From contig NZ_WRPA01000002.1 of assembly GCF_009831655.1 (NCBI RefSeq), positions 186,001 through 250,000 of the forward strand: a DNA stretch of 64,000 nucleotides, read 5' to 3'. This document shows, piece by piece, positions 1 through 9,023 of this stretch. This DNA is from Shewanella insulae. Its GTDB lineage: Bacteria; Pseudomonadota; Gammaproteobacteria; Enterobacterales; Shewanellaceae. Made by a program: the position numbers and the translations under genes. Under the pieces are notes generated by a model. It saw nothing but the letters and a program-made list of their open reading frames with translations, searched no databases and was not told the origin of the DNA. Numbering within the stretch: position 1 is the stretch's first letter; each line of letters opens with the position of its first letter.

Positions 1-95
1 TAAGAGCAGTGCATCGGAGCGAACAGAAGATGCTCAGCCTAAATCGCGAGATTGTGGCATTAGTGGCCGAGCAGGCCAGACTCTCGCTCAACTAG
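1..95 (+). CDS. C-terminal end of a truncated gene
   Basis: The reading frame starting at base 3 is open from the window edge to a TAG at 93-95. It gives the last 30 residues of a protein, ending ARLSLN, with a charged helical look (SEQKMLSLNREIV). The rest of the gene lies outside the window and I do not recognise the family. A short open frame at an edge can be chance, so confidence is limited. Confidence 0.4.
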   Translation, partial: RAVHRSEQKMLSLNREIVALVAEQARLSLN

Positions 96-150
96 CGCTT
101 TGCATATGAGCTAATGCCTAAACGCATAGAGTAGCCAGTCGCTAACCCCC

Positions 151-363
151 CTAGCGGGATTTAGGAGTAATGTTGGAGAGGCTATCGAAGAATCTCTGCC
201 TCTGCTTCTCGGCATCGAAGCGGCGCACCATCTGCCACTCCTGATACAGGGCGATAGCAAAACCTATGATCACCACCAACAAGCATCCGGCTCCCAGGTA
301 GGTGATGATATTTACTGCGACATCTGCTCCTGCAGAACTGCTGGCGCTGCCAAAACCTATCAT
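151..363 (-). CDS. small single-pass membrane protein, unknown function
   Basis: This is a 70-residue protein with one clear hydrophobic segment (about residues 19-40, GAGCLLVVIIGFAIALYQEW), then a basic, charged tail (VRRFDAEKQRQRFF). I chose the ATG at 361-363 because AAGGG lies 6 bases upstream; the TTG two codons earlier would abut that ribosome binding site. The stop codon overlaps a small hairpin (140-156, arms CGCTA/TAGCG). It has no partner in the same direction nearby. I do not recognise a family. The topology suggests an inner-membrane protein with a cytoplasmic C-terminal tail, which is inference. Confidence 0.5.
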   Translation of the reverse strand: MIGFGSASSSAGADVAVNIITYLGAGCLLVVIIGFAIALYQEWQMVRRFDAEKQRQRFFDSLSNITPKSR

Positions 364-597
364 ACACAACCCTTACACTTAGTCTCTGGATGACCAAGAG
401 TCACCTTCGACCTCAGGGTATGGGTGAAAAATTAAACAAAACTTAAACCAGTTAGCCCCTTTAGATGAGTTCTGCGTTAATTGGAGCCAACTCACTGAAA
501 CCCGTTGGATTATTTGCCACCACCTAGACGCAGCTAGATTGAAACAAAGTGTATCGGCAGGCCATTTTCACCACCTCGCCCACTCAAGGCGGAATCA

Positions 598-2190
598 CTA
601 TTGGGTCATTATCACCAGGAACTTGCTCTGCAACTCTACCTTATCCTGCCTGCCATACTTGATCAGCAGATCCGCCTTACCATCTTGATTCAGATCTTCG
701 CAGCTGAGCATGTCGCCATCGATAGGCAGGGTGAGTTTAAGGCTTTCCTTGCGATCGAAGAGTGCGCCCTTGGCGTTGCCCAGAAACAGGTCCAGCTCGC
801 TCTCGTCATCGGAGAGCAGCAGATCCTGACGCTTGTCGCCATTGATATCCGCCAGCTTAACCACAGGGGCGCCGCTCTGCCCAGAGGTCAGGCTGAAACT
901 CAACTCCACCGACTTACTCATGTTAGGCCTAGCGGCGAAACGCCGCTTATCGTCCATGGTAAACAGATGCACATCCTGGTCGATACTCCCCGACACCAAG
1001 GCGCCTATGATCTGTGACAGGCCGATATCGAACCCGGATACCAGCACCTCACTGCGACCATCTAGATCGATATCCACCAGCTCGAAGCCCGTCAGGGTGC
1101 CATCGCCGCGGATCACGCTCTGGGGCTGTTTGCCGAAAGTCACTCCCTTCTCCCCCTTAATCCCAAGGTAGATCTCATAGTCGTTGACCCTATCGAGCAC
1201 GCCAGAGCTCTTGGTATAACGCACCACCATATCCACAAGATCGTCACCGTCGACATCCTGAAGTGCCTCTACCTTACGGTACACGAGATCGCTCTGATCC
1301 AGCGCCTCACCATAGGCGTCACGCCTGTCCCACCAGTCCAGGCCGCTGATCGCCTGACTCACCGCCTGAAATCTGGGATAAGTCTCGAACTTGCCATCTT
1401 CATGTTGGGCATAGATCTCCAGCTCTCCCTCGCCCACCTTGATGATGTCGTCGCGCCCATCGACATTCATGTCGGCAAAATAGAGCTTACTCTCGCTGTA
1501 ACGAGCACCATCGCGATAGAGCAGCACCTTGGGCTGAATTGCCAGGGTCTGGGTCTGCCAGCCATCCTCCTGACTGAGAAAGAGTTGCGTCTGCTCAAAC
1601 TGCCCCACGATGAAGTCGTCGCGACCATCACCGTTGAGATCCTGCACAAACTCGCCGCGGGCAATGAATTCGACGCGGGGTTTCACCACCAGCGGCGCCA
1701 CATCGAGCAGCTGGCGAAGTGCCAGCCCCTGGTCGCTGACCGTCAACACAGAGAGATGAGATCGCGACATGAAGTAGACAGACTGAATTGAATCGGCCAG
1801 CTGTGGCTTTCCCTGCTGTAAATTGTTCTGCTGTAAATTGCCCTGCTGTAAATTGGCCTGCTTTGGCGTAGCACTCACATCGTATCGATATAGATCGCCA
1901 GGCAGAGGCATCTTATTCAGCAGCCGATACTGGCTGCTATCTAAATCTAAGCCATAGACGGCGAGCCATTTGGTCTGGCGGTCATCGACGCCTATCGCCA
2001 GTAGCTCCTTGTTGGCATCGCCGACTAAGTTGAGGCTCTCCAGCGGGTGGGTGAGTTTAAAGCCGGTATCGATCGTTTGGGACACAAACGCCAGCGGCGG
2101 CGCCTTATCGGCTAAGATCTGCATGGAACAGAGCAGGGTCAGGCTGGCGGTAAGCCAGGGCACGAGGGCACGAATTGCCGGTAATTTCAC
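598..2190 (-). CDS. exported FG-GAP/VCBS repeat protein
   Basis: A 530-residue protein starting at GTG (AGGGA 8 bases upstream) with an N-terminal signal peptide (about residues 1-27, ending SMQILA). At least six FG-GAP-type calcium-binding motifs follow, such as DLNGDGRDDFIVG, DMNVDGRDDIIKVG, DIDLDGRSEVLVSG and DLNQDGKADLLIKYG. Such repeats normally fold into a beta-propeller like the integrin alpha N-terminus. A Q/N-rich insertion (NLQQG repeats, about residues 113-130) comes from a tandem DNA repeat. It is probably periplasmic or surface-exposed. The ligand is unknown, and it is transcribed alone. Confidence 0.8.
   Translation of the reverse strand: MKLPAIRALVPWLTASLTLLCSMQILADKAPPLAFVSQTIDTGFKLTHPLESLNLVGDANKELLAIGVDDRQTKWLAVYGLDLDSSQYRLLNKMPLPGDLYRYDVSATPKQANLQQGNLQQNNLQQGKPQLADSIQSVYFMSRSHLSVLTVSDQGLALRQLLDVAPLVVKPRVEFIARGEFVQDLNGDGRDDFIVGQFEQTQLFLSQEDGWQTQTLAIQPKVLLYRDGARYSESKLYFADMNVDGRDDIIKVGEGELEIYAQHEDGKFETYPRFQAVSQAISGLDWWDRRDAYGEALDQSDLVYRKVEALQDVDGDDLVDMVVRYTKSSGVLDRVNDYEIYLGIKGEKGVTFGKQPQSVIRGDGTLTGFELVDIDLDGRSEVLVSGFDIGLSQIIGALVSGSIDQDVHLFTMDDKRRFAARPNMSKSVELSFSLTSGQSGAPVVKLADINGDKRQDLLLSDDESELDLFLGNAKGALFDRKESLKLTLPIDGDMLSCEDLNQDGKADLLIKYGRQDKVELQSKFLVIMTQ
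1811..1855 (-). repeat. three 15-bp tandem repeats inside the FG-GAP gene
   Basis: Three in-frame copies (1811-1825, 1826-1840, 1841-1855) share the core CTGCTGTAAATTG on the + strand, with a decayed fourth start at 1856. They encode NLQQ(G/N) on the minus strand. The unit keeps the frame, so copy-number change would lengthen or shorten a loop without breaking the protein. Confidence 0.85.
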
Positions 2191-2276
2191 AGATCATTTC
2201 CCTATGTGAAGCGAGTTGGGTTCTAATCTATCGATTCCCGGCGAAAAAGAAAGTTCAGTTAATGACTTGTTACAAA

Positions 2277-2312
2277 CAAAAAAGCGCTCTCGGTACCCAG
2301 CAAGCCTGAGCG
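2277..2312 (-). terminator. probable Rho-independent terminator after mnmD
   Basis: On the minus strand, CGCTC and GAGCG can pair around a long loop with some inner GG/CC pairing, followed directly by C and six T. It lies 41 bases past the mnmD stop. The stem is short, so this is moderate evidence. Confidence 0.45.
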
Positions 2313-2352
2313 GATCTCAATAACGATTCTGGCTTACTCTTCCTGTCCCGGC

Positions 2353-3063
2353 TTACTCTTCATTTCCCGGCTCAGGCTTCCAGGCGCGGGTCATCTCCCG
2401 GCGCCCCAGAGCCCCGGGATGGGGCTTCACCCTGAAGCCTGCGGCCTTCAGGTTACGCTTGAACTGACCGTTGGCACAGTAGCTCACCAGCATGCCCCCC
2501 GGCATCATCATGGGGAAGAGGCGATCGAAGTTATCCTGGGTCCAGAGCTCGGGCTGCTTGCTCGGTGCAAAGCCGTCGTAGAACACCAGGTTTATTGAAT
2601 CTTCCGGCAAGGCCAGGCTATCCCAGATGCCGTGGATCTTATGTAGCACGAAGCCGGGAAACAGGGTGACATCCTCGCCCCAGGGCGCGCTGTGTAGGCG
2701 ATCGAACAGGTCCTGCAGTGCTGGCGGCAGGTGCTCCTTGTAGTTCAGCTGAGCGATCACATCGCTAGGCACTGGATAGGCCTCTACCGTCACGAAACGT
2801 ATCGGCCTTATGAGCCTATCCGGCTTACCATCGCTGCCCAGCACCTGCTTTAGCGTCAGCATGGCATTCATGCCCGAGCCAAACCCCAACTCGAGAATAT
2901 TCACCCGCTCGAAGCTGGGGTCCAGATCGGCAAGGCCCGACTGAATATAGACATGTTCAGACTCGCTGATGGCGCCGTTATGGGCATGATAACTGTCGTC
3001 AAACAGGCTGCTCATCAAGGTGTGGGAACCATCCTTGGTCATCTGTACATGGATCTTGTTCAT
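2353..3063 (-). CDS. mnmD: tRNA (mnm5s2U34)-methyltransferase, stand-alone MnmD
   Basis: A 236-residue Rossmann methyltransferase of the DUF752/MnmD family. It has the SAM-binding motif ILELGFGSGMNAMLTL near residue 57 and the family block FYDGFAPSKQPELWT near residue 160, where the usual motif is DAFAP. MnmD uses SAM to methylate the 5-aminomethyl group on the wobble uridine of tRNAs for Lys, Glu and Gln. In Escherichia coli this domain is fused to an FAD oxidase in MnmC. This protein is only the methyltransferase half and ends with EPGNEE. The genes on both sides are unrelated. Substrate is inferred from the family. Confidence 0.82.
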   Translation of the reverse strand: MNKIHVQMTKDGSHTLMSSLFDDSYHAHNGAISESEHVYIQSGLADLDPSFERVNILELGFGSGMNAMLTLKQVLGSDGKPDRLIRPIRFVTVEAYPVPSDVIAQLNYKEHLPPALQDLFDRLHSAPWGEDVTLFPGFVLHKIHGIWDSLALPEDSINLVFYDGFAPSKQPELWTQDNFDRLFPMMMPGGMLVSYCANGQFKRNLKAAGFRVKPHPGALGRREMTRAWKPEPGNEE

Positions 3064-3284
3064 TTAAGGCTCATCAAAAAGGGAGTTGCAGGGGCCAGAT
3101 TGTACCTTAGACGGGGCCTTGGAATGCAAGTGTTTCCCCAAAGGCGCCAGTCTAGGCTCAGATCAAAACAAAACCCAACAAGAGTGATCAAACTCACAGC
3201 CAAGAAGCCATAGGCATGGGAGAATCCGCGCCACTTTCAGTCATCTAGATGGTAATCGGGTATTTCACCCATGTGACTCAGCAC

Positions 3285-3374
3285 CTCACTAGCTAATGCG
3301 TCAACGACAAGTGCCTCAACAGCTTGCACCTTAACAGCTTACGCCTCACCGACTAGTGGCTCACCGGCTAGCGC
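3285..3374. repeat. six degenerate 15-bp tandem repeats
   Basis: Six units with an exact 15-base period lie between mnmD and rarD: CTCACTAGCTAATGC, GTCAACGACAAGTGC, CTCAACAGCTTGCAC, CTTAACAGCTTACGC, CTCACCGACTAGTGG and CTCACCGGCTAGCGC. Adjacent units differ at several positions. Stops interrupt every long frame, so the array is not coding as it stands. The rest of the 432-base gap (3064-3495) shows no convincing gene. Confidence 0.8.
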
Positions 3375-3495
3375 TTTTCGAGATCAGACTAATGAGCAAA
3401 CCCGGCAGTCTGAGCGTCAGACGAGTGAGCGATGACAAGGCAGTGCCCAGCACACGACCCAATAGAACATAAGCAAGAGAATACTTACGAGCCCT

Positions 3496-4422
3496 ATGCC
3501 CAGCCATACCCAAGTTAGCGCCAAAGGCAATGCCCTGGCGATCGTCTCCTTTCTGCTGTGGGGGCTGATGCCCCTCTACTATCAGTTTCTGCCGGGCGCG
3601 GATATCACCGAAATGCTGGCGATTCGCCTGCTCGGCTCAGTGCCCTTCATGTTGCTGGTGTTTCTACTGCTTGGTAAACCTCTGCCCAGCCTGGAAATGC
3701 TTAAGGCTAACCTGCCCTCGGTGGCTCTGTGCGCCTTGGCATCACTTATCATGTGTGTCTCCTGGTACAGCTTTACCTGGGCACTGACCCATGGTCAGGT
3801 GTTGGCGGCAAGCCTGGGCTTCTTCATCAACCCACTGTTTGCCATCGGACTGGGAGTACTGTTTCTGAAAGACAGGCTGTCTGTCGCCCAGAAATGGGCT
3901 GTGGTACTCGGCACTCTGGGTATAGGCTACATGGTGATGGCCTATGGTCAGCTGCCCTGGCTGGCACTGCTCATGGGCAGCTTCTTCGCCCTCTATGGCC
4001 TGTGTAAGAAATTTATCCGCTTCGACTCGCTCACCTCTGTCACCATAGAGGCGGCCCTGCTCACCCCCATCGCCGCCGGCTATCTGCTCTGGCTTAGTGC
4101 CACGGGCCAGAGTGAGGCGTTATCGAGCGGCACGGGCACACTACTGCTCTACATTGGCTCGGCGCCCGTGACCCTGTTGCCATTGATCTTCTTCGCCCTG
4201 GCGATTCGTCACACCAGCCTCTCCATGGTCGGCCTGATGCAATACATAGAGCCTACCATGCACTTCCTGCTGGCGATCTTCCTGTTTAACGAGGCGTTCG
4301 ATAGCATCAAGGCCGTGAGTTTTGTCCTGATATGGGTTGGGCTACTCTTCTGCTCGTTGGAGGCCCTGCCCGGTCTGTGGCGTAGTCTCGCCGCCCGGCG
4401 ACAGTTGCACCACCCCCGCTAG
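3496..4422 (+). CDS. rarD: EamA-family transporter RarD
   Basis: A 308-residue integral membrane protein with about ten hydrophobic segments arranged as two EamA halves. The RarD signature is clear: N-terminal GNALAIVSFLLWGLMPLYY, then SWYSFTWALTHGQVLAASLGF, and near the C-terminus SMVGLMQYIEPTMHFLLAIF. RarD proteins are inner-membrane permeases linked to chloramphenicol sensitivity in E. coli; the natural substrate is unknown. The ATG start has only a weak ribosome binding site. The last 81 bases overlap the convergent hydrolase gene at 4342-4977. Confidence 0.9.
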   Translation: MPSHTQVSAKGNALAIVSFLLWGLMPLYYQFLPGADITEMLAIRLLGSVPFMLLVFLLLGKPLPSLEMLKANLPSVALCALASLIMCVSWYSFTWALTHGQVLAASLGFFINPLFAIGLGVLFLKDRLSVAQKWAVVLGTLGIGYMVMAYGQLPWLALLMGSFFALYGLCKKFIRFDSLTSVTIEAALLTPIAAGYLLWLSATGQSEALSSGTGTLLLYIGSAPVTLLPLIFFALAIRHTSLSMVGLMQYIEPTMHFLLAIFLFNEAFDSIKAVSFVLIWVGLLFCSLEALPGLWRSLAARRQLHHPR

Positions 4423-4977
4423 GATCTCTGCCACCACGCGGCGACTGAAGATCATCGACAGGTGCAGTGGTCGCCAGATCACCCGATTATTGGCCCTCGG
4501 CCAATGGGAGCTGCGACTCGGCACTATGGTGAAATCGATGGGCGTGCGAAACGAGTAGAGGGCGATCCCCTCTAGGCGCTCCTGGCAATCGGCCAGCTGA
4601 GACAACAATTGACTCTTAGGCCTCAGCTCGCGCATCGCCCGTGACGGATAGGGCAGCCAGGCGAGATAGCTGCCGTGATGGGGAGATGAGATGGAAAACA
4701 GCGCCTTGGTGCGTTTCTCGCCCCCCAGATGCTGTAGGTAGTAACGGGCCACTATGCCGCCCATGCTAAAGCCGACGAGGCAGATAGTCTCGCCCTCGGC
4801 CAGAGTCGCCTCGATATGGCTTTGCAGCTGTTTGGCAGCAAAGGCTATCCCCCGGCGACCATCGAAGGGGGCTAGGGTCGGCGTCAGGCACTCATAGCCC
4901 TGACGCTCAAACTGACGCCGCATCCACCCCATCACCTGGCCGGTATTAAAGATCCCATGGACTAACACGAGTTTCAT
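4342..4977 (-). CDS. alpha/beta-hydrolase, lipase/esterase-like
   Basis: A 211-residue cytoplasmic alpha/beta-hydrolase. It begins MKLVLVHGIFNTG (HG oxyanion region) and has the nucleophile elbow VGFSMGGIVARYY (Ser in GxSxG near residue 92), followed by SISSPHHGSYLAWLPY, typical of small lipases and triacylglycerol-lipase-like proteins. A catalytic His is likely in the last third. The start has GAGG 7 bases upstream. The 3' end runs antisense into rarD by 81 bases. The substrate cannot be told from sequence. Confidence 0.78.
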   Translation of the reverse strand: MKLVLVHGIFNTGQVMGWMRRQFERQGYECLTPTLAPFDGRRGIAFAAKQLQSHIEATLAEGETICLVGFSMGGIVARYYLQHLGGEKRTKALFSISSPHHGSYLAWLPYPSRAMRELRPKSQLLSQLADCQERLEGIALYSFRTPIDFTIVPSRSSHWPRANNRVIWRPLHLSMIFSRRVVAEILAGVVQLSPGGETTPQTGQGLQRAEE

Positions 4978-5032
4978 CCTACGCCCTCTTGCTAACGTCT
5001 GAGTTAATCACCCCCAAGGGGCAAATATTTGC

Positions 5033-5038
5033 TATGAT
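5033..5038 (+). promoter_or_regulatory. probable extended -10 promoter element
   Basis: TGCTATGAT at 5030-5038 matches an extended -10 (TGnTATnnT) about 44 bases upstream of the preferred ATG at 5082. No good -35 is visible. An ATG inside this element would extend the downstream gene, but reading it as promoter explains the AT-rich context better. Confidence 0.4.
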
Positions 5039-5081
5039 CCGCGCTCACCTCAGCATACCACCGATTAGGGATCATAAGATC

Positions 5082-6095
5082 ATGTCGAACGCCGACCTGC
5101 TGCGCCAGGCGATCAGCCAAAGAGCCGAGCTACTCGCCGCGGCACAAGCCGCTAACACCAACTGTTTTCGCGTGTTTCACGGCACGGTCGAGGGGATAGA
5201 CGGACTCACCATAGATCGCTATGGCGACGCCTGGCTAATCCAATCATTTCACCAGAGTCTGACCCAGGATGAGCTGGAAAGCCTCGGTGAAGTGCTCAAG
5301 CAGACCCAAGATCTTCCCGCTATCTACAATGATAGATCCAATAAAAACTCGCGTATTCTCAACCCGCTGACGCCTGAGCTAGACGCCTTCGCCAGCGCCG
5401 AGCAGGAGATGACAGAGAATGGCATCCGCTTCATCAGCAAGTTACGCCATGAAGGACAAGATCCCCTGCTGTTTCTCGACATGCGTGTCGGCCGGGAATA
5501 TGTGAAGGCCCATAGCAAGGGTAAGTCTGTGCTGAACCTGTTTTCCTACACCTGCGGCATAGGTACGGCCGCCGCCGTCGGCGGTGCAGAATCGGTCACT
5601 AACGTCGACTTCTCCTCCTTTGCCCTGGCCGCCGGCCGTCGCAACGCCGAACTCAATGGGGTAAGCGACAGGTGTGAATTTATTCAGAGCGATGCCTTTC
5701 CCGCCATGCGCCAACTGGCGGGGATGAAGGTGGGTGGACGCCGCAACCAGCGACTCCCCAGTTACCCTAAACTGACGCCGCGCCAGTTCGATCTGGTATT
5801 CCTCGATCCGCCGCGTTTCGCCAAGAGCCCCTTCGGCACGGTCGATCTGATCAACGACTATCAGAGCCTGTTCAAGCCCGCCATGCTAGCCACCAAGGCG
5901 GGCGGTACCATAGTCTGCTGCAACAACGTCGCCAAGGTAGAGCGTCAGGTTTGGCTCGATGCCTTGATTCGCTGCGTAGAGAAACAGGGACGGCAGGTCG
6001 CCAGCCTTGAGTGGATCCATTGCCATCAAGACTTCCCCTCCTTCGACGGCAACCATCCACTGAAGATAGTGGCTCTCACATTGGCAGAGCATTAA
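5082..6095 (+). CDS. class I SAM-dependent methyltransferase, RlmI/RlmK-like
   Basis: A 337-residue protein counted from the ATG at 5082 (MSNADLL). The upstream frame extension to 4989 overlaps a likely promoter. The C-terminal half is an RNA methyltransferase domain: VLNLFSYTCGIGTAAAVGGA (motif I), NVDFSSFALAAGRRNAELNG and LVFLDPPRFAKS (motif IV, DPPRF). The N-terminal part, with FHGTVEGIDGLTIDRYGD and DMRVGREYV, resembles the RlmI/RlmK family acting on 23S rRNA cytosine or guanine. It is shorter than RlmI and seems to lack a full PUA domain. The target base is not predictable here. Confidence 0.78.
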   Translation: MSNADLLRQAISQRAELLAAAQAANTNCFRVFHGTVEGIDGLTIDRYGDAWLIQSFHQSLTQDELESLGEVLKQTQDLPAIYNDRSNKNSRILNPLTPELDAFASAEQEMTENGIRFISKLRHEGQDPLLFLDMRVGREYVKAHSKGKSVLNLFSYTCGIGTAAAVGGAESVTNVDFSSFALAAGRRNAELNGVSDRCEFIQSDAFPAMRQLAGMKVGGRRNQRLPSYPKLTPRQFDLVFLDPPRFAKSPFGTVDLINDYQSLFKPAMLATKAGGTIVCCNNVAKVERQVWLDALIRCVEKQGRQVASLEWIHCHQDFPSFDGNHPLKIVALTLAEH

Positions 6096-6537
6096 CTGAA
6101 TCGCTGCAAACTGCTAATGGTTAGCCTAGCCAGATTAGAAAAGACTGAATAAAGTGGTAAAAATCTGGCCGTCAACTTGAAAGTTTACGGCCTTACCTAC
6201 AAATCAACAACAAATAACAAATTAGAAACATTAAAATAGACCATTAACACCGAAATTGACCACTTAAAGTTTTAAACCAGCGTTATGCCAGCCCAAAAAC
6301 AAGACGCCTCCAACAAAACCAGTCGTACAAACTTTAGACACAAAACATGTTCAAAAGGGCAAAAATCGTTCTGATACCGCAAATTTCACCTCAAAAAACC
6401 ATCAAACATCAAAATTAACTTTACTTAACACCTCGCTGGCACTACATTTCGCTCCCCGCTAAACACTTAGTAAATGGCAGTCCAGCACACAAACACCTCT
6501 AAGACGCCATTTATACAATTTAATTTGGAGATTATTG
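6096..6537. other. AT-rich intergenic region
   Basis: About 440 bases, strongly A/T-rich between 6170 and 6470, with no convincing open frame and no strong hairpin. It presumably carries the promoter of the MFS gene, but I cannot place -35/-10 boxes with confidence. Confidence 0.5.
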
Positions 6538-7707
6538 GTGTTAGACGTCGCCGATAACTGTAAATCGAACAATCCTACGGCAGCCGTAATAGGTCTCTCC
6601 TTCTTTGCCGTCGCCTCAGGTTTTCTGATGAGCCTGATCCCCCTATCTTTGGGCAACTTCGGCCTCTCGCCGAATCTCGCCCCTTGGCTCGCCAGCATCT
6701 TCTATCTGGGTCTGCTCTTAGGCGCATTACGGGTAGAGCGCCTGATCACCAAGATGGGCCACAGACGCAGTTTAGTACTGTTTCTCACCCTGCTGATCGC
6801 CAGCATACTGGCCATGTTGTTATTGCCCCATGCCTGCATCTGGCTCACGGCGCGCCTGCTCGCAGGTTTCGCCGTCGCGGGCGTCTTTGTGGTGGTCGAA
6901 TCCTGGCTACTGATGGCAAACAGCGTCAAGGCTCGTGCCAAACGACTGGGGATCTACATGGCCGCCCTCTATGGCGGCAGCGCCCTAGGCCAGCTGGCCA
7001 TAGGTGAACTTGGCACTCAAGGCGTGTTGCCTTATCTGTTTGTTATCGCCCTGCTCCTGCTGGCCATACTGGCACCCGTGCTGATCCGCTCGGGTGAGCC
7101 GGCCCATCAGGCCCAGCAGAGGCTCTCACTCAAGGAGAGTGCCAGCCTGAGTCGCCCAGCCATCATAGGCTGCCTGGTCTCAGGCCTGCTGCTTGGCCCC
7201 ATCTATGGCCTGATGCCCGTCTATATCGACAATCAGGTCGGCGATCCAACCCAAACGGGGCTCTTGATGGCGGCGATTATCCTGGGCGGCATGGCGGTGC
7301 AGCCGCTGATCAGCTATCTCTCGCCTAGAATGGATAAACGTCTGTTGATGGCCATGTGCACCCTGGTGGGTTTGATCGGTGTGGTCGGCGCTATCGAGAC
7401 CAGCGCCTTGCAGCTCAAAGCCTTGAGCTACTTCATCCTGGGGGCGGCCAGTTTCGCCCTCTACCCTATCGCCATCTCGCTGGCCTGTGACAGGTTGCCG
7501 AGCATTAAGATAGTCTCGGCGACCGAGGTGATGTTGCTCTGCTATAGCCTGGGCTCTGTGGCCGGTCCTTTACTGGCCTTAACCCTGAGCGACAGGCGCC
7601 ACGGCATGATGATCTACCTCGGCATCTGCCTGCTCAGCACCTGCCTCTACATGCTGCTCAAGAGTGTGCAGAGGCTCGACGGCCAAACAGATCGTCTGCA
7701 GAGCTAA
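6538..7707 (+). CDS. MFS transporter, YcaD-like
   Basis: A 389-residue major facilitator with about 12 hydrophobic segments. I prefer the GTG at 6538 because GGAG lies 7 bases upstream; a TTG one codon earlier is possible. The motif-A region reads RVERLITKMGHRRSLVLF, and AGFAVAGVFVVVESWLLM with AALYGGSALGQLAIG resembles the YcaD subgroup. The substrate is unknown. The stop overlaps the stop of the convergent antiporter gene by 4 bases. No dedicated regulator is adjacent. Confidence 0.82.
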   Translation: MLDVADNCKSNNPTAAVIGLSFFAVASGFLMSLIPLSLGNFGLSPNLAPWLASIFYLGLLLGALRVERLITKMGHRRSLVLFLTLLIASILAMLLLPHACIWLTARLLAGFAVAGVFVVVESWLLMANSVKARAKRLGIYMAALYGGSALGQLAIGELGTQGVLPYLFVIALLLLAILAPVLIRSGEPAHQAQQRLSLKESASLSRPAIIGCLVSGLLLGPIYGLMPVYIDNQVGDPTQTGLLMAAIILGGMAVQPLISYLSPRMDKRLLMAMCTLVGLIGVVGAIETSALQLKALSYFILGAASFALYPIAISLACDRLPSIKIVSATEVMLLCYSLGSVAGPLLALTLSDRRHGMMIYLGICLLSTCLYMLLKSVQRLDGQTDRLQS

Positions 7708-8945
7708 ACCGCACTGTCCTCGCCATCGGCACTAGCCGTTACCTGCCGATGGCGTTTGGCATACCAGTTGGCTAGCGGCTGAGCCGACAGCCCATGGGCC
7801 AGTATGCTCATCAATACGGTCACTGTCACCACGGCATAGAGGGTCTCAAATCCCTTGATGCTACCCATCTCATGGGCGACGATCAGCACATAGAGGATAG
7901 AGGCGATTCCCCTGGGGCCAAACCAGGCGATAAAGGCGCGGGTGGCCAGATCTAACTTAGTCCCAATCAGGGAGATCATCACGGGCAGCATGCGCAGCAA
8001 GGTCAGACTCAGCAGGGCGTAGATCACGACCTCCAGGGTGATATAGGGCAGCGTCATGGGCACGAACGCCAGACCGAATATAAAGAAGCTGATCAACACC
8101 AATAGCTCCCCCTCACTCTCGGCAAAGTCTTCGATATGGCCCCTGGCCATCTTACTTGTGTTACCGGCATAGAGACCGGCGAAGAAGGCGGCGATAAAAC
8201 CATTGCCCGAGAACTCCTCGGCCAGATAGAAGGCTAAAATCGCCAATGCGATCGGAATCAGGTTTAGGTAGGTATCTACCATGCTATCTCGCTTGAAACA
8301 GAAGGTCTGCAACTTGGTCCCCAGATAACCGACGGCGCCGCCCACCAGGGCGCCGAACAGGATCTGCTGCATCACATAGACCAGCCAGTGTTGGTCCTGG
8401 GCATGCTCCAGACCACTCATGATCAAGGCCACCACGGTAATTAACACGGGGAAGATAATGCCATCATTCAACCCGCTCTCTACATTGATGGTGGAGCGTA
8501 TCATCTTGGGCACCTTAGGGTCCGAGACCACAGCCTTACCCAGCGCGGCATCCGTGGGGGTCAGCAGCAAAGCCAGCATCAAGAGATAGAGAAAGGGTTG
8601 ATCGGGAAATATGAGCCCGGCCACCAGGGTACCGACCACGACTGTGATCGGCAGGCCGATAAACAGCAGGCGCGCAGGTAGCTGCCATGACTGCTTAAGC
8701 AACCTGAGATCCAGCAAGGCGGCGTCGCTAAACAGCACCAATACCAGGGCGATTTCCACCATGATAGTGACAAACTCGGCATCCACTTTTACCTGAGTCA
8801 CATCCAGGCCAAAAGGAGACAGGAGCAGGCCAAAGGCGGTAAACACCATGGGGCCTGAGATATCGAAACGTGCCAGCCACTTAGAGATATAGCCGTAGAG
8901 CAATACGACTAAGGCGATGATAAGTATGACGATATGTTCATCCAT
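7704..8945 (-). CDS. CPA1-family Na+(K+)/H+ antiporter
   Basis: A 413-residue inner-membrane protein with about 12 segments. Conserved cation/proton antiporter motifs are visible: LLLTPTDAALGKAVV (the TPTD ion site, near residue 130) and INVESGLNDGIIFPVL (ESGLNDG, near residue 155), followed by WFGPRGIASILYVL (GPRG). These place it in the CPA1/NhaP-like group, which exchanges external protons for Na+ or K+. The C-terminal tail is short and hydrophilic (KRHRQVTASADGEDSAV). It is transcribed alone, convergent with the MFS gene. Confidence 0.85.
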   Translation of the reverse strand: MDEHIVILIIALVVLLYGYISKWLARFDISGPMVFTAFGLLLSPFGLDVTQVKVDAEFVTIMVEIALVLVLFSDAALLDLRLLKQSWQLPARLLFIGLPITVVVGTLVAGLIFPDQPFLYLLMLALLLTPTDAALGKAVVSDPKVPKMIRSTINVESGLNDGIIFPVLITVVALIMSGLEHAQDQHWLVYVMQQILFGALVGGAVGYLGTKLQTFCFKRDSMVDTYLNLIPIALAILAFYLAEEFSGNGFIAAFFAGLYAGNTSKMARGHIEDFAESEGELLVLISFFIFGLAFVPMTLPYITLEVVIYALLSLTLLRMLPVMISLIGTKLDLATRAFIAWFGPRGIASILYVLIVAHEMGSIKGFETLYAVVTVTVLMSILAHGLSAQPLANWYAKRHRQVTASADGEDSAV

Positions 8946-9023
8946 TGAGGCTTTCCTTGGCTAGCTGCTGGCTTGTAGCTTAAGCTAGCAGAAATTGTAT
9001 CCTAAGGCCTTAGTTGAAAAAGG

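Noticed and set aside
3285..3374. CRISPR array
   Set aside because: The 15-base units are contiguous and degenerate, without spacers.
3361..3507. Minus-strand 48-codon frame (MAGHRARKYSLAYVLLG...) with an amphipathic look, overlapping the rarD start
   Set aside because: No ribosome binding site, overlaps the repeat array and rarD; more likely chance.
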